A stretch of DNA of 64,000 nt from an uncultured bacterium. GTDB taxonomy: Bacteria > Pseudomonadota > Alphaproteobacteria > Rhodospirillales > Rhodospirillaceae. Position numbers and translations under genes: made by a program. The stretch is from assembly GCA_903888485.1 (NCBI GenBank), contig CAISTS010000029.1, positions 1-64,000 on the forward strand, given 5' to 3'. The notes beneath the pieces were generated by a model, which was not told where the DNA came from, made no database searches, and saw nothing but the letters and a program-made list of their open reading frames with translations. Positions 1 through 8,357 of this stretch are shown one piece after another (position 1 is the stretch's first letter; every line of letters begins with the position of its first letter).

Positions 1-254
1 CACTCAGCCCACACATCAAAACCCCGGGCAGTGAAAGCGAAGATGTAGCCGCCCGGCCTTGGTGGCGCTGCGTCGTTGACGTGCTGTGTCGAGTTCGTTG
101 CGCGTTGTCCTCTCTGTTATGCCTATGATCCGGCGGGAGCAACGTGAGTCAGATGCAGGCGCGGCGCTATCTAGTATCTGAAGTTTCTTGTACGTTGATT
201 GGGCCGGCGCTGATGCACCCATCCACATCTGCATACAATCCCAATCCGCAACGA

Positions 255-929
255 TCACGCAGTCTGCCGCGCCTCACCGTCGAGCGCCTTCGCCAGCGCA
301 TGTCGAGCGTCCGCCACCCGTTGCCGTGCTGCTTGTTCGGTCAAGATGATCCTGTGACCGACTGGGCCTAGACTGCGCACTAACATGCGCCCCAGCGCGA
401 TACCGGCTTGCGGCTTGGGATCACGATAGACGCGCTTCACGCGCCCCTGCGTGTTGTCCCAGTACGAGCCCACATGCACGTCACTCAGTCCGCGAAAGCG
501 CCGCGCGACCTGACACCAGAAGGCTGCGTCCGTCTTGAAGGTTCGCGGCTCGTACTCCTGCATCACGCACATGGCGACGACGGTTTCCACCACGCGCCGT
601 ACGGGAACGTCTCCAGCGACCTTCACGAGGTCATTGGCAGCCTGCACCTCATGACCGAACGACGGACGGCCCGCGCGGTACTCCGCAAGGATGCCCCGTG
701 CGCGGTCCACGTCTCCGGCCCAAGCGCCTTCGAGTAGTTGCCAGATGTTGTCCTGGCGTTGCCGGGCGACCCAGCCACGTACAAGCTGGACGTATTCCTT
801 TAGGCGGTGCGCGGTGATGGTGGCCTGAAGTGGATGCCCATGGCGACCGGCGCGGGCCTTATGAGAATTGCAATACTGACTGTATCCAACGGAGTGCTTC
901 TGGCACCCCGGCGACTGGCAATAAGACAT
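255..929 (-). CDS. Small zinc-finger protein of the integrated element, function unknown
   Basis: A 224-residue protein of unknown function. Residues 4-23 carry a C-x4-C-x10-C-x2-H pattern (C4, C9, C20, H23) followed by a basic stretch ending in GRHGHP. This layout is seen at the N-terminus of many phage and prophage proteins, some of which continue into an HNH nuclease, but I see no HNH motif here. The rest looks helical and rich in Arg and Ala. The ATG at 929 is preferred over longer upstream starts because the zinc motif follows at once and AAGGA lies about 9 nt upstream. It lies on the same side of tRNA-Ser as the integrase, so it is probably element cargo. A nucleic-acid-binding role is inference only. 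Confidence 0.6.
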   Translation of the reverse strand: MSYCQSPGCQKHSVGYSQYCNSHKARAGRHGHPLQATITAHRLKEYVQLVRGWVARQRQDNIWQLLEGAWAGDVDRARGILAEYRAGRPSFGHEVQAANDLVKVAGDVPVRRVVETVVAMCVMQEYEPRTFKTDAAFWCQVARRFRGLSDVHVGSYWDNTQGRVKRVYRDPKPQAGIALGRMLVRSLGPVGHRIILTEQAARQRVADARHALAKALDGEARQTA

Positions 930-1159
930 AGCGATGGTTCCTTGTGAAATTCTGTGCCCGTCAGGGGACCGACAGGCCGAAGGACTTGCGTGAATGAAAG
1001 GTCCGAGCTGCGCACGGTCCGGGGGGGGGGTACGGGGCGCAGGCTGGTGACGGCGTGTGCCAAAAGCGCGCAGGCCGCCTCGTCGCAAGAAAAGGTTTCC
1101 CCAGCGTAAGGGGCCCAAAATTTATGCGTGTATCGAGACCAACCACAGATAGGCAGCGC

Positions 1160-1178
1160 ACTAGACTGTTAGTCTAGT
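1160..1178. promoter_or_regulatory. Perfect palindrome, candidate operator
   Basis: ACTAGACT and its exact reverse complement AGTCTAGT are separated by GTT. The site lies in the non-coding stretch upstream of the zinc-finger gene (starts at 929, reads leftwards), so it is well placed as a repressor operator. No repressor gene is visible in the window, so the role is inferred. Confidence 0.4.
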
Positions 1179-1196
1179 GACACGCGGCGCTTAAAT

Positions 1197-1264
1197 GCTG
1201 GGCGGGGCGCGCACGGCGGCAGTCTCCAGAGGAGATCAGCGCCACACAGACCACCCCGCCCAGC
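1197..1264. repeat. 11-bp inverted repeat with 46-nt loop
   Basis: GCTGGGCGGGG at 1197-1207 is the exact reverse complement of CCCCGCCCAGC at 1254-1264. It lies just downstream of the integrase stop (1374, minus strand). It could terminate or insulate integrase transcription, though no U-tract follows. Confidence 0.35.
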
Positions 1265-1373
1265 GGGCCACCGCCGTCGCCGCGTGAGCAGCGCCGGGGC
1301 AGCTTCATTGTTTTGGTGGAAGGCCTAGATAGGAAGGTCGCGCCGGATTGCAAGGCCCGACGACTGATGCCGT

Positions 1374-2852
1374 TTACTCCGCGCCGACCTTCAGCCGCGC
1401 GACCGCCTTCGCGAGCATGGGCAGTTCCTTCTCGCCGTAGGTGATCCCCTCACCTACGCCCGCGTGGCCCATGAGATAGTTGCTGATCTCGTCTGGCGTC
1501 CGGGCGTTGCGCAGCGCGGTCTTGAACGCATGCCGCCAGCAGTGCGCCGACTTCGCCGGGACGATCTTTTTCGCCCAGCGGTTCCAAGTCTTGTCCACGT
1601 TGCCGCCCCAGTTGCCGAGGCGGTCCGGCTTGATGTCGCGGAACAGGCGGCTCCCCTTGGGCAGCTTCATGACGTACTCAAAAAAGCCTTCGGACTTCAG
1701 CATTGGGTGGAGCGGGACGGTGCGGTTGGCGCGAGATGTCTTCAGCGACTGGCCGTCGCCCGCTTCAGTGACGGTGAGCGTCCAGATGGTTCCCTCTTTC
1801 TTCACGTCACTCGCGAAGGCTTGGGCGACCTCCTGAATGCGGCAACCGGTCGCCGCGAGGAGCCAAGTGATCCAGCGGTTAGTGGTGTCGGCAGACCGCG
1901 CGGCTTTGAGGAGCTTGCTTGCCTCGTCGCGCGTGTAGCCAACGCGCTTCTTGCGGAGACGATCCTGCTTCAATCCCGCGACACCGATGCCCTCGGTGGG
2001 GTCGTGTTCCAGGTGTTTGTTGTCGTGCGCCCAACCGAACACGGCGCGGAGAGCTTGCAGCTTTTTGTTTACGGTGTTGGGCTTCTGGTCCGCGCTGACC
2101 CATCGGGCCTTGAACGCAACGACATCGCTGGGCGTGACGCCTTGCAACGTCGTCTCCAGGCCGAACTGCTTCAGGATGCACCGCCATTCATAGGCCGTCT
2201 TGGCTTTGGGTTTGCGCTCCTCAATCCAGCGATCCAGCGCCCACTCAATCGTCTTTGTGCCGTCGACCGGACGCTTCCACGCGGGCGCATCTCCCAGCAA
2301 CTTGGCCTCGCGCTTCATCGCCACAACCTCGGCGGCCCCGCCTTCGCTGCGGCGGAGCATCATCGCGTAGAAGTCTAGGTGATGATCAAATATGACTTGA
2401 GACAGACGGCGGTGGCTATCCGAGCCGGGCTTGAGATTGAGGCCCTCGGCTCGCAGCAACGCCTCCACTTCGCGCTCAACATACGCGACACGCTGCCCGT
2501 TCTCGTCCGCATCTTCGAGCGCGTCGATCATCGTCTCCCAGCCGATAGGCTCTGAAGGAGGCGCTGCTTGCTGGGCCATTAATCTGCGGCGGAGCCACTC
2601 AGCGCCCAGCGACATCGTGTCTTGTGCGTTGAGCGTGGTAGCGCCGCCGGGCGTGATGCCGCGCCTCGCGCTCGCGATCATGAGATCAGCGCGGTCGGCT
2701 GCTTCTCGGTGCCGCCGCTTCGCCTCCTCGGTGTCTTTGGTCCCCAGGCTCCACTTCAATTCACGCTTGCCGAGCGTCACGCGAAGTGGCGCGGGGACCA
2801 CCTTGCGATACCAATAAATTCCAGTCGCCGGATGCTTCCACGGACGCGCCAT
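1374..2852 (-). CDS. Tyrosine recombinase / phage-type integrase
   Basis: Site-specific recombinase of the tyrosine family, 492 residues from the ATG at 2852. The N-terminus (RPWKHPATGIYWYRKVVP) matches the DUF6538-type arm domain of proteobacterial integrases. A core-binding SAM-like region follows, then the catalytic domain. Numbered from the longest open frame (start 2906; subtract 18 for this start), the catalytic set is Arg356 (TGCRIQE), Lys390, His455-x2-Arg458 (HCWRH), His481 and Tyr490 (ITYGE), so the active site looks intact. The gene begins about 100 bp from the 3' end of tRNA-Ser(GCT), the classical position for an integrase that uses a tRNA as attachment site. Starts at 2864 and 2906 are possible, but 2852 matches family N-termini. 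Confidence 0.93.
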   Translation of the reverse strand: MARPWKHPATGIYWYRKVVPAPLRVTLGKRELKWSLGTKDTEEAKRRHREAADRADLMIASARRGITPGGATTLNAQDTMSLGAEWLRRRLMAQQAAPPSEPIGWETMIDALEDADENGQRVAYVEREVEALLRAEGLNLKPGSDSHRRLSQVIFDHHLDFYAMMLRRSEGGAAEVVAMKREAKLLGDAPAWKRPVDGTKTIEWALDRWIEERKPKAKTAYEWRCILKQFGLETTLQGVTPSDVVAFKARWVSADQKPNTVNKKLQALRAVFGWAHDNKHLEHDPTEGIGVAGLKQDRLRKKRVGYTRDEASKLLKAARSADTTNRWITWLLAATGCRIQEVAQAFASDVKKEGTIWTLTVTEAGDGQSLKTSRANRTVPLHPMLKSEGFFEYVMKLPKGSRLFRDIKPDRLGNWGGNVDKTWNRWAKKIVPAKSAHCWRHAFKTALRNARTPDEISNYLMGHAGVGEGITYGEKELPMLAKAVARLKVGAE

Positions 2853-2863
2853 CGCACACACCA

Positions 2864-2886
2864 TTTGTACCAACCCTTTGTACCAA
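2864..2886. repeat. Tandem 10-bp direct repeat at the integrase 5' end
   Basis: TTTGTACCAA occurs at 2864-2873 and again at 2877-2886, a 13-bp period. The pair sits immediately upstream of the preferred integrase ATG. Tandem repeats here are typical of integrase arm-type sites or of an autoregulatory operator. The sequence shows the repeat; the role is inferred. Confidence 0.5.
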
Positions 2887-2950
2887 TCGGACAAAGAGAA
2901 AGCCAAGCTCTGTGCGGTTTTCTAGCTAGACTGCCCACTTCGAGGCAGGG

Positions 2951-2975
2951 TGGCGGAGAGAGAGGGATTCGAACC
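2951..2975 (-). other. Candidate attachment site (att) at tRNA-Ser 3' end
   Basis: The T-arm/acceptor 3' portion of tRNA-Ser is the expected crossover for the adjacent integrase. I searched by eye for a second copy between 1 and 2900 and found none, so the other end of the element should lie left of the window. Exact core limits cannot be set from one copy. Confidence 0.35.
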
Positions 2976-3042
2976 CTCGGTATCGGTTACCCAATACACT
3001 GGTTTAGCAAACCAGCGCCTTAAGCCACTCGGCCATCTCTCC
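2951..3042 (-). tRNA. tRNA-Ser (GCT anticodon)
   Basis: A 92-nt type II tRNA including encoded CCA (2951-2953). The acceptor arm GGAGAGA pairs with TCTCTCC, followed by discriminator G. The anticodon arm CTGGT-TTGCTAA-ACCAG shows GCT, reading AGC/AGU. There is a long serine-type variable arm and a GGTTCGAATCC T-arm. An integrase gene lies directly downstream of its 3' end, so the gene probably serves as an attachment site that is restored on integration. Confidence 0.97.
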
Positions 3043-3208
3043 CGCACCTGGATGCCGAGGCCGCGAGCGGGGCCTAGGGCGCGAAGAGGCCGGAATGTGG
3101 CCGCTCCCTTCTGCCTTGTCAACCGCTCACCGGTGCTCAAATCGCCTCTCGCGCCCCGGCGGGAATGTGTGGAAAATGGCGCTGTTTCAACCCCCTAAGG
3201 TGGGACCG

Positions 3209-4000
3209 ATGACCGACGCCAGCCCGCAGTCCGTGGCCGAGGACCTCGCCCGGCGCCACCGCGCCCGCGAACAGTTCACCCTCGACCTGCCGCCGGGGCG
3301 CGAGCGCGATGTGCCCTTCGCTTATGCGGTCCAAGCGAGTTTGCTCCCGTTGATCGCCCCGGACGGCGACGTGCGCCGCGCGGGCTACAAGCTCGGCGTC
3401 ACCACGCCGCCCATGCAGAAGATGTGCGGCATCCCCTCGCCGGTGGCCGGCGTTGTGCTCGCCCATCGCCTGCACAAGACCCCGGGAACCACGCGCGCCG
3501 CCGACCACGCGCGCCTCGGCATCGAAAGCGAAATGGCGCTGCGCGTCGGCAAGACCTTGCCGATGGATGCGCGCCTTTCCGAGGGCGCCGTGATCGATCA
3601 CATCAGCGACGCCTGCGCCGCCTTTGAGCTCATCGACGACTGCAATGCGGACTACACTCGCCTCACCGGCATGATGCTCATCGCCGATAACGGCTGGAAC
3701 GCCGGGTTGGTGCTGGGGCCGCCGCAAAGTGTGCGCGGCCGGCGCAGCCTCGCCGGCCTCGTCAGCACGCTCACCATGAACGGCAAACATATCGGCACGG
3801 GCACCAGCAGCGATGTGCTTGGCGATCCGTTCAACGCCATCGTGTGGCTGCACCGTCATCTGGTGAGCGAGGGCCGCACGCTGCAGGAAGGCGAGTGGAT
3901 CACCACCGGCAGCATGATCGTCACGCAGTTTGCCGTGGCGGGAGAGACCTATGTGCACGAAGTGGAAGGCTTCGCGCCGGTACAAGTGACCGTCGTTTAA
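3209..4000 (+). CDS. 2-keto-4-pentenoate hydratase / fumarylacetoacetate hydrolase family protein
   Basis: A 263-residue soluble enzyme of the FAH superfamily, closest in layout to the MhpD/2-oxopent-4-enoate hydratase branch used in aromatic meta-cleavage. The metal-binding segment (GIESEMALRVG) lies near residues 105-115, followed by FELIDD and the C-terminal TGSMI region. No other catabolic genes are nearby, so the substrate is unknown. The ATG at 3209 follows AAGGTGG with good spacing and starts the family-like region; the frame is open further upstream but that sequence looks non-coding. It converges with the next gene, overlapping by 4 bp. Confidence 0.85.
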   Translation: MTDASPQSVAEDLARRHRAREQFTLDLPPGRERDVPFAYAVQASLLPLIAPDGDVRRAGYKLGVTTPPMQKMCGIPSPVAGVVLAHRLHKTPGTTRAADHARLGIESEMALRVGKTLPMDARLSEGAVIDHISDACAAFELIDDCNADYTRLTGMMLIADNGWNAGLVLGPPQSVRGRRSLAGLVSTLTMNGKHIGTGTSSDVLGDPFNAIVWLHRHLVSEGRTLQEGEWITTGSMIVTQFAVAGETYVHEVEGFAPVQVTVV

Positions 4001-4575
4001 CGGCAGGCGTCCGGCGGCGCGCCGTCGGCTTGCTTCACAACGTACAGGCGGTCTTTGCTCTCGGACGTGAACACCGCTTCAGCCGGCGTGAAGCCCTCGA
4101 CGCGCGCAATGCCCGAGAGATCGCCCCAGAACGTATAGAACATCTGCACATCGACGACGGCGTTGTCCTTCAGCAGCACGATGACCTGATAGCGTTCGTC
4201 GCGGCTCATCGTCTGCGACACGGACTCCAGCGATTGATCCGGCCATGTCGCGTTCTTCAGGACGTCGCGGTCGCGCGGGTCCTCGTTCGCGCCAACAACC
4301 ACCATGCGATCCCAGGGGATCGAGATGGCTTTGGCCGCGCAGATGTACGGGGAGGCGACCGCGCCGCGCGGCGTTACTTCGCGTACATCCACATCGTCCG
4401 GCAACGGCGCGCTGGGATCGACGAAGGCGCGCAGCGCGATGTCACTCGCGAAACTGTGCAACCACGCCGGCGGAATGAAGGGCCGGTAGATGAACCAGCC
4501 GATGACGATGAACAGACCAAAAGCCAAGACCAGAAGCGTGCCGGTGCTTACCTTGAACTTGGGCGCCGTGCTCAT
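3997..4575 (-). CDS. Single-pass membrane protein coupled to gatB, function unknown
   Basis: A 192-residue protein with one hydrophobic helix at about residues 11-33 and a soluble domain probably outside the membrane. I recognise no domain. The ATG at 4575 overlaps the gatB stop by 4 bp (ATGA), which implies translational coupling to the gatCAB operon. Its 3' end overlaps the convergent hydratase gene by 4 bp. Whether it has any link to amidotransferase function is unknown; it may simply ride on the operon. Confidence 0.75.
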   Translation of the reverse strand: MSTAPKFKVSTGTLLVLAFGLFIVIGWFIYRPFIPPAWLHSFASDIALRAFVDPSAPLPDDVDVREVTPRGAVASPYICAAKAISIPWDRMVVVGANEDPRDRDVLKNATWPDQSLESVSQTMSRDERYQVIVLLKDNAVVDVQMFYTFWGDLSGIARVEGFTPAEAVFTSESKDRLYVVKQADGAPPDACR

Positions 4576-6026
4576 CCCAGCTTCTTTTTGAGAAGCTCGC
4601 CGCACATACCAGGATTGGCTTTGCCTTGGGTCGCCTTCATCACCTGGCCTACGAACCAGCCCATGAGCTGAACCTTGCCGGAATTGTACTCCGCGACCTT
4701 GTCGGGATTAGCCGCGATGATCTGATCGACGGCGGCATCGATGGCGCTGGTGTCGGTGATCTGCTTCATGCCGCGCTCGGTAACGATGGTATCCGGGTCT
4801 TTGCCATCCGCGGCCATCATCTCGAAGACTTCCTTCGCCATGCGCGAGGACAGCGTGTTGTCGGCGATGAGCTGCACCAGACGGCCCAGGTTTTTGGCGC
4901 TGATGGGGCTCTCCGAAATCGAAACGCCGCGTGCGTTCAACAGACCAAAGAGGTTGGTACTGACCCAGTTGTTGGCAAGCTTAGCGTCGGTGCCCTTGGC
5001 GACTCCCTCGAAGTAAACCGCGTTCTCCTGCTCGGCCACCAGCACGCCGGCATCATACGCCGACAAGCCATAGTCCTTGATGAAGCGCGCTTTCTTGTCG
5101 TCCGGCAGCTCCGGCAGAGTCGCTTGAATCTTGGCGATATACGCGTCGTCGAATTCGAGCGGCAGCAAATCCGGATCGGGAAAATAGCGATAGTCGTGCG
5201 CGAATTCCTTCGAGCGCATGGAACGCGTTTCATTCCGGTTGGCATCGTACAGGCGTGTCTCCTGGTCGACAGCGCCGCCGCTTTCCCAAACTTCTACGTG
5301 GCGCTTGGCTTCATGCTCGATGGCCTGCATCACGAAACGCATGGAGTTGACGTTTTTAATTTCGCAGCGCGTGCGCAGTTCGGTCGAGCCTACGGGGCGC
5401 ACCGAAACGTTGGCATCGCAGCGCATGGAGCCCTCTTCCATGTTGCCGTCGCAGGTGCCGAGGTAAACCAGGATCGAGCGCAGCTTTTTGAGATAGGCGC
5501 CCGCTTCTTCAGGTGAACGCAAATCCGGCTTGGAGACGATCTCCATCAGCGGCACGCCCGAGCGATTGAGGTCGATGCAAGTTTTGGTCGCGTGCTGATC
5601 GTGGACCGATTTGCCTGCGTCCTGCTCGAGATGCAGGCGTTCAATTCCCACGCTGCGCGAAGTGCCGTCCGGCATGTCGAGCACGATGGTGCCCTCGCCC
5701 ACGATCGGCATGTCGTACTGGCTGATCTGATAGCCCTGGGGCATATCGGCGTAGAAGTAGTTCTTGCGCGCAAAAATGCTGCGCTTATTGATCTTGGCCT
5801 TCAGGCCGAGCCCCGTGCGCACCGCTTGCTCAACTGCGTGTCCGTTGAGCACCGGCAGCATGCCCGGCATGCCCGCGTCGATGAACGAGACTTGCGTGTT
5901 GGGACCTGCGCCAAATTCCGTCGGCGCGCCCGAGAAAAGCTTGGACTTCGAGATCACCTGCGCGTGGACCTCGAGCCCGATGACCACTTCCCAATCGCCG
6001 GTGTCACCCTTGATGATGTAGCTCAT
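4572..6026 (-). CDS. gatB: Asp-tRNA(Asn)/Glu-tRNA(Gln) amidotransferase subunit B
   Basis: GatB binds misacylated Glu-tRNA(Gln) or Asp-tRNA(Asn), phosphorylates the carboxyl group and receives ammonia from GatA. At 484 residues it is full length. The N-terminal cradle domain shows GLEVHAQV and [14 protein letters not shown]. The C-terminal helical and YqeY-like tail (about 330-484) is complete and ends in a Lys-rich tail. The start overlaps the gatA stop by 4 bp. The presence of gatCAB implies that Gln-tRNA and/or Asn-tRNA is made by the indirect route. Confidence 0.97.
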   Translation of the reverse strand: MSYIIKGDTGDWEVVIGLEVHAQVISKSKLFSGAPTEFGAGPNTQVSFIDAGMPGMLPVLNGHAVEQAVRTGLGLKAKINKRSIFARKNYFYADMPQGYQISQYDMPIVGEGTIVLDMPDGTSRSVGIERLHLEQDAGKSVHDQHATKTCIDLNRSGVPLMEIVSKPDLRSPEEAGAYLKKLRSILVYLGTCDGNMEEGSMRCDANVSVRPVGSTELRTRCEIKNVNSMRFVMQAIEHEAKRHVEVWESGGAVDQETRLYDANRNETRSMRSKEFAHDYRYFPDPDLLPLEFDDAYIAKIQATLPELPDDKKARFIKDYGLSAYDAGVLVAEQENAVYFEGVAKGTDAKLANNWVSTNLFGLLNARGVSISESPISAKNLGRLVQLIADNTLSSRMAKEVFEMMAADGKDPDTIVTERGMKQITDTSAIDAAVDQIIAANPDKVAEYNSGKVQLMGWFVGQVMKATQGKANPGMCGELLKKKLG

Positions 6027-7492
6027 CGCGCACCTTTAAGGAGCGGGAACTGGGCAGCGTCTTCCAGCACCTGGCAAACGCGGAACATGGTCTCTTCGTC
6101 CCAGCGCTTGGTGAGCACCTGCAGGCCGAGCGGCAATCCGTCCTTGTTCAAGCCCGCCGGCACCGACGCGCCCGGAATCCCGGCCAGCGAAGCAGGCACG
6201 GTGAACACGTCGTTGAGGTACATCGCCACCGGGTCGTCCTGCTTGTCGTTGAGACCGAAAGCAGCCGTGGGCGCCGTGGGAGTCAGGATGGCGTCGCACT
6301 TCTCGAAAGCTTCGTTGAAGTCGCGCGCAATGAGCGCGCGCACTTTCTGCGCCTTCAAGTAATAGGCGTCGTAATAGCCGGCCGAGAGCACATATGTGCC
6401 GATGAGAATGCGGCGCTTTACTTCCGTGCCGAAACCGGCGGCGCGGGTTTTGGCGTACATCTCGTCGAGAGTCTTGCCCTCAACGCGCTGGCCGAAACGG
6501 ACACCGTCATAACGAGCGAGGTTCGACGAGGCTTCCGCCGGCGCGACAATATAATAAGTGGGCAGCGCCGACTTGGTGTGCGGCAAGCTGATGTCGATCG
6601 TAGTGGCCCCGGCGTCCCTCAGCCACTGTATGCCCTGATCCCACAACGCCGCCACTTCGGCGTTGAGGCCGTCGGGACGGTATTCCTTGGGTATGCCGAT
6701 GCGCAGCCCCTTCACGCCCTGTTTCAACACCGCTTCAAAGTCGGGCACCGACAGCGGCGCGGAGGTGGAATCCTTCGGATCGTGACCACACATGACTTTG
6801 AGCATGATGGCCGCATCGCGCACGGTGCGCGTCATGGGCCCGGCCTGATCCAGCGAACTCGCGAAGGCAACGATGCCCCAGCGCGAGCAGCGCCCGTATG
6901 TGGGTTTCACGCCGACGATACCGCAGAACGCCGCCGGCTGGCGGATCGAACCGCCCGTGTCGGTACCGGTCGCGCCCATGGCGAGACAGGCCGAGACCGA
7001 GGCCGCCGAGCCGCCGGAAGAACCACCGGGCACGAGGTCATCGCTGCGGCCCTTGGCTTTCCAGGGACTTTTCACTTTGCCGAAGTAGCTGGTCATGTTC
7101 GACGAGCCCATGGCGAACTCGTCGAGGTTCAGCTTGCCGAGCATCACCGAACCGGCGTCGCGCAGCTTCTGGCTGACGGTGCTCTCGTAGGGCGGCTTGA
7201 AACCCTCGAGGATGTGTGAGGCCGCGGTGGTCTGCACGCCTTCGGTACAGAACAGATCCTTGATGCCGAGCGGAATGCCTTCGAGCGCGCCGGCCTTGCC
7301 GCTTTGCAAGCGCGCATCCGCCGCCTTGGCGCGCTCCCGCGCGATCTCCGGCGTCGTGACGATGAAGGCGTTGAGGTCCTTGGCCTTGTCCATGGCGGCC
7401 AGGTGCGCTTCGGTCAGTTCGAGCGCCGTGAATTCTTTCTTCGCCAGCTGGTCGCGCGCCGCTGCGATGGTAAGGGACGTGAGGTCGGTCAC
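6023..7492 (-). CDS. gatA: Asp-tRNA(Asn)/Glu-tRNA(Gln) amidotransferase subunit A
   Basis: The amidase-signature subunit that releases ammonia from glutamine for GatB. It has 489 residues, the usual length. The amidase core carries [10 protein letters not shown] with the nucleophilic Ser and cis-Ser, followed by [12 protein letters not shown]; the catalytic Lys lies in IPLGIKD. It sits between gatC (4-nt gap) and gatB (4-bp overlap), so stoichiometric expression is expected. Confidence 0.98.
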   Translation of the reverse strand: MTDLTSLTIAAARDQLAKKEFTALELTEAHLAAMDKAKDLNAFIVTTPEIARERAKAADARLQSGKAGALEGIPLGIKDLFCTEGVQTTAASHILEGFKPPYESTVSQKLRDAGSVMLGKLNLDEFAMGSSNMTSYFGKVKSPWKAKGRSDDLVPGGSSGGSAASVSACLAMGATGTDTGGSIRQPAAFCGIVGVKPTYGRCSRWGIVAFASSLDQAGPMTRTVRDAAIMLKVMCGHDPKDSTSAPLSVPDFEAVLKQGVKGLRIGIPKEYRPDGLNAEVAALWDQGIQWLRDAGATTIDISLPHTKSALPTYYIVAPAEASSNLARYDGVRFGQRVEGKTLDEMYAKTRAAGFGTEVKRRILIGTYVLSAGYYDAYYLKAQKVRALIARDFNEAFEKCDAILTPTAPTAAFGLNDKQDDPVAMYLNDVFTVPASLAGIPGASVPAGLNKDGLPLGLQVLTKRWDEETMFRVCQVLEDAAQFPLLKGAR

Positions 7493-7496
7493 GGCG

Positions 7497-7802
7497 CTAT
7501 TCCACGACCTTCGGCACGCCGAAGAAGCCGCCGTCTTGCGGATCGGGCGCGTTGGCCAGCACCTTCTCGGTCTGGCCGCCGTCGGTGACCTTATCCTCGC
7601 GCCAGCGTGGCTTGGTGCTGATGCTTTCCATGTCGATGCCGCCGCTCATGGGTGCCACGTTGCTGGTGTCCACCTCGCTCAGCTGCTCGATCCAGCTGAG
7701 GATGCCGGACAGCTGCGCCGCCGTGGCCTCGAGGTCGGCGTCAGGCACCTCGATACGCGCGAGGGTCGCAATGCGCCGGACGGTGGCTTTATCGAGTGAC
7801 AT
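7497..7802 (-). CDS. gatC: Asp-tRNA(Asn)/Glu-tRNA(Gln) amidotransferase subunit C
   Basis: GatC is the small subunit (101 residues) that wraps around GatA-GatB and stabilises the complex. The helical N-terminus ([12 protein letters not shown]) and the C-terminal region with LRED-like WREDKV and the FFGVPKVV end are family hallmarks. First gene of the operon gatC-gatA-gatB-membrane protein. It is divergent from ruvX with only 43 bp between starts, so the two promoters must overlap. Confidence 0.96.
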   Translation of the reverse strand: MSLDKATVRRIATLARIEVPDADLEATAAQLSGILSWIEQLSEVDTSNVAPMSGGIDMESISTKPRWREDKVTDGGQTEKVLANAPDPQDGGFFGVPKVVE

Positions 7803-7845
7803 CAGCTAAAGGTCTCCAAAATCAGGCAGTTGGGTAACATCCACC

Positions 7846-8313
7846 ATGGCCATCTGCAAGCCCAGCGACCTCAAGGGGAAATTGGCCCGGAATCAGACCA
7901 TTCTGGGCCTCGACCTGGGCACCAAAACCATCGGCCTCGCCCTCTCGGACGTCACTTATATAATAGCCTCGCCGCTGGTTACGATTGCCCGGCGCAAGTT
8001 CGCCCAGGACGCCGCCGAACTGGAAGCCCTCATCGACAAACACCACGTCGGGGCGCTGGTCCTCGGAATGCCCACCGAGATGGACGGCACCGAAGGCGCG
8101 CGCGCCCAATCGACGCGTTCCTTTGCCGCCGAATTCCTCAAACGCCGCGACCTGCCGCTCGCCTTTTGGGACGAACGCCTCTCCACCGCGGCGGTCGAGC
8201 GTATGCTGACGAGCGAGGCCGACCTCTCGCGCAAACGCCGCGCCGAAGTGGTCGATAAAACCGCTGCCGCATACATCCTTCAGGGCGCCCTGGAAGCGAT
8301 GCGAAACGGGTAA
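7846..8313 (+). CDS. ruvX: Putative pre-16S rRNA nuclease (YqgF/RuvX)
   Basis: A 155-residue YqgF-family RNase H-fold protein linked to 16S rRNA 5'-end maturation. ILGLDLGTKTIGLALSD carries the first acidic residue. VLGMPTEMDGTEG and FWDERLST give the central acidic positions, and the DKTAAAYILQ motif lies at the C-terminus. Divergent from gatC and 44 bp before pyrB, a common alphaproteobacterial arrangement. Confidence 0.94.
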   Translation: MAICKPSDLKGKLARNQTILGLDLGTKTIGLALSDVTYIIASPLVTIARRKFAQDAAELEALIDKHHVGALVLGMPTEMDGTEGARAQSTRSFAAEFLKRRDLPLAFWDERLSTAAVERMLTSEADLSRKRRAEVVDKTAAAYILQGALEAMRNG

Positions 8314-8320
8314 AGCCCGC

Positions 8321-8349
8321 TTGCCCTACCCAGCCACCGCCCCTATAGT
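8321..8349 (+). promoter_or_regulatory. Candidate sigma-70-type promoter for pyrB
   Basis: TTGCCC (8321-8326) and TATAGT (8344-8349) are separated by 17 bp. The pyrB ATG follows at 8358, so a start site 6-7 nt after the -10 box would give an almost leaderless message. Box match is good but no experimental support is available. Confidence 0.45.
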
Positions 8350-8357
8350 CCGCGCTT

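Larger units (their letters stand above)
930..1373. other. Intergenic region between zinc-finger gene and integrase; no gene seen
   Basis: About 440 bp without a convincing coding frame. It contains a run of nine or more G near 1020, a perfect 8-bp palindrome (1160-1178) and a long-range 11-bp inverted repeat (1197-1207 with 1254-1264). These look like control sequences of the integrated element. The reading frames that cross it lack homology I recognise. Confidence 0.5.

Noticed and set aside
16-258. 80-residue minus-strand frame overlapping the zinc-finger gene stop by GTGA
   Set aside because: The overlap is of the coupled type, but the sequence shows no domain, starts with GTG and has a low-complexity Arg-rich end; support is too weak to call it a gene.
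1020-1030. G-run as a phase-variable tract
   Set aside because: It lies in non-coding sequence upstream of the chosen start at 929, with no evidence of slippage control.
3095-3208. Upstream extension of the hydratase gene
   Set aside because: The extra residues are non-family sequence, and the ATG at 3209 has a ribosome site.
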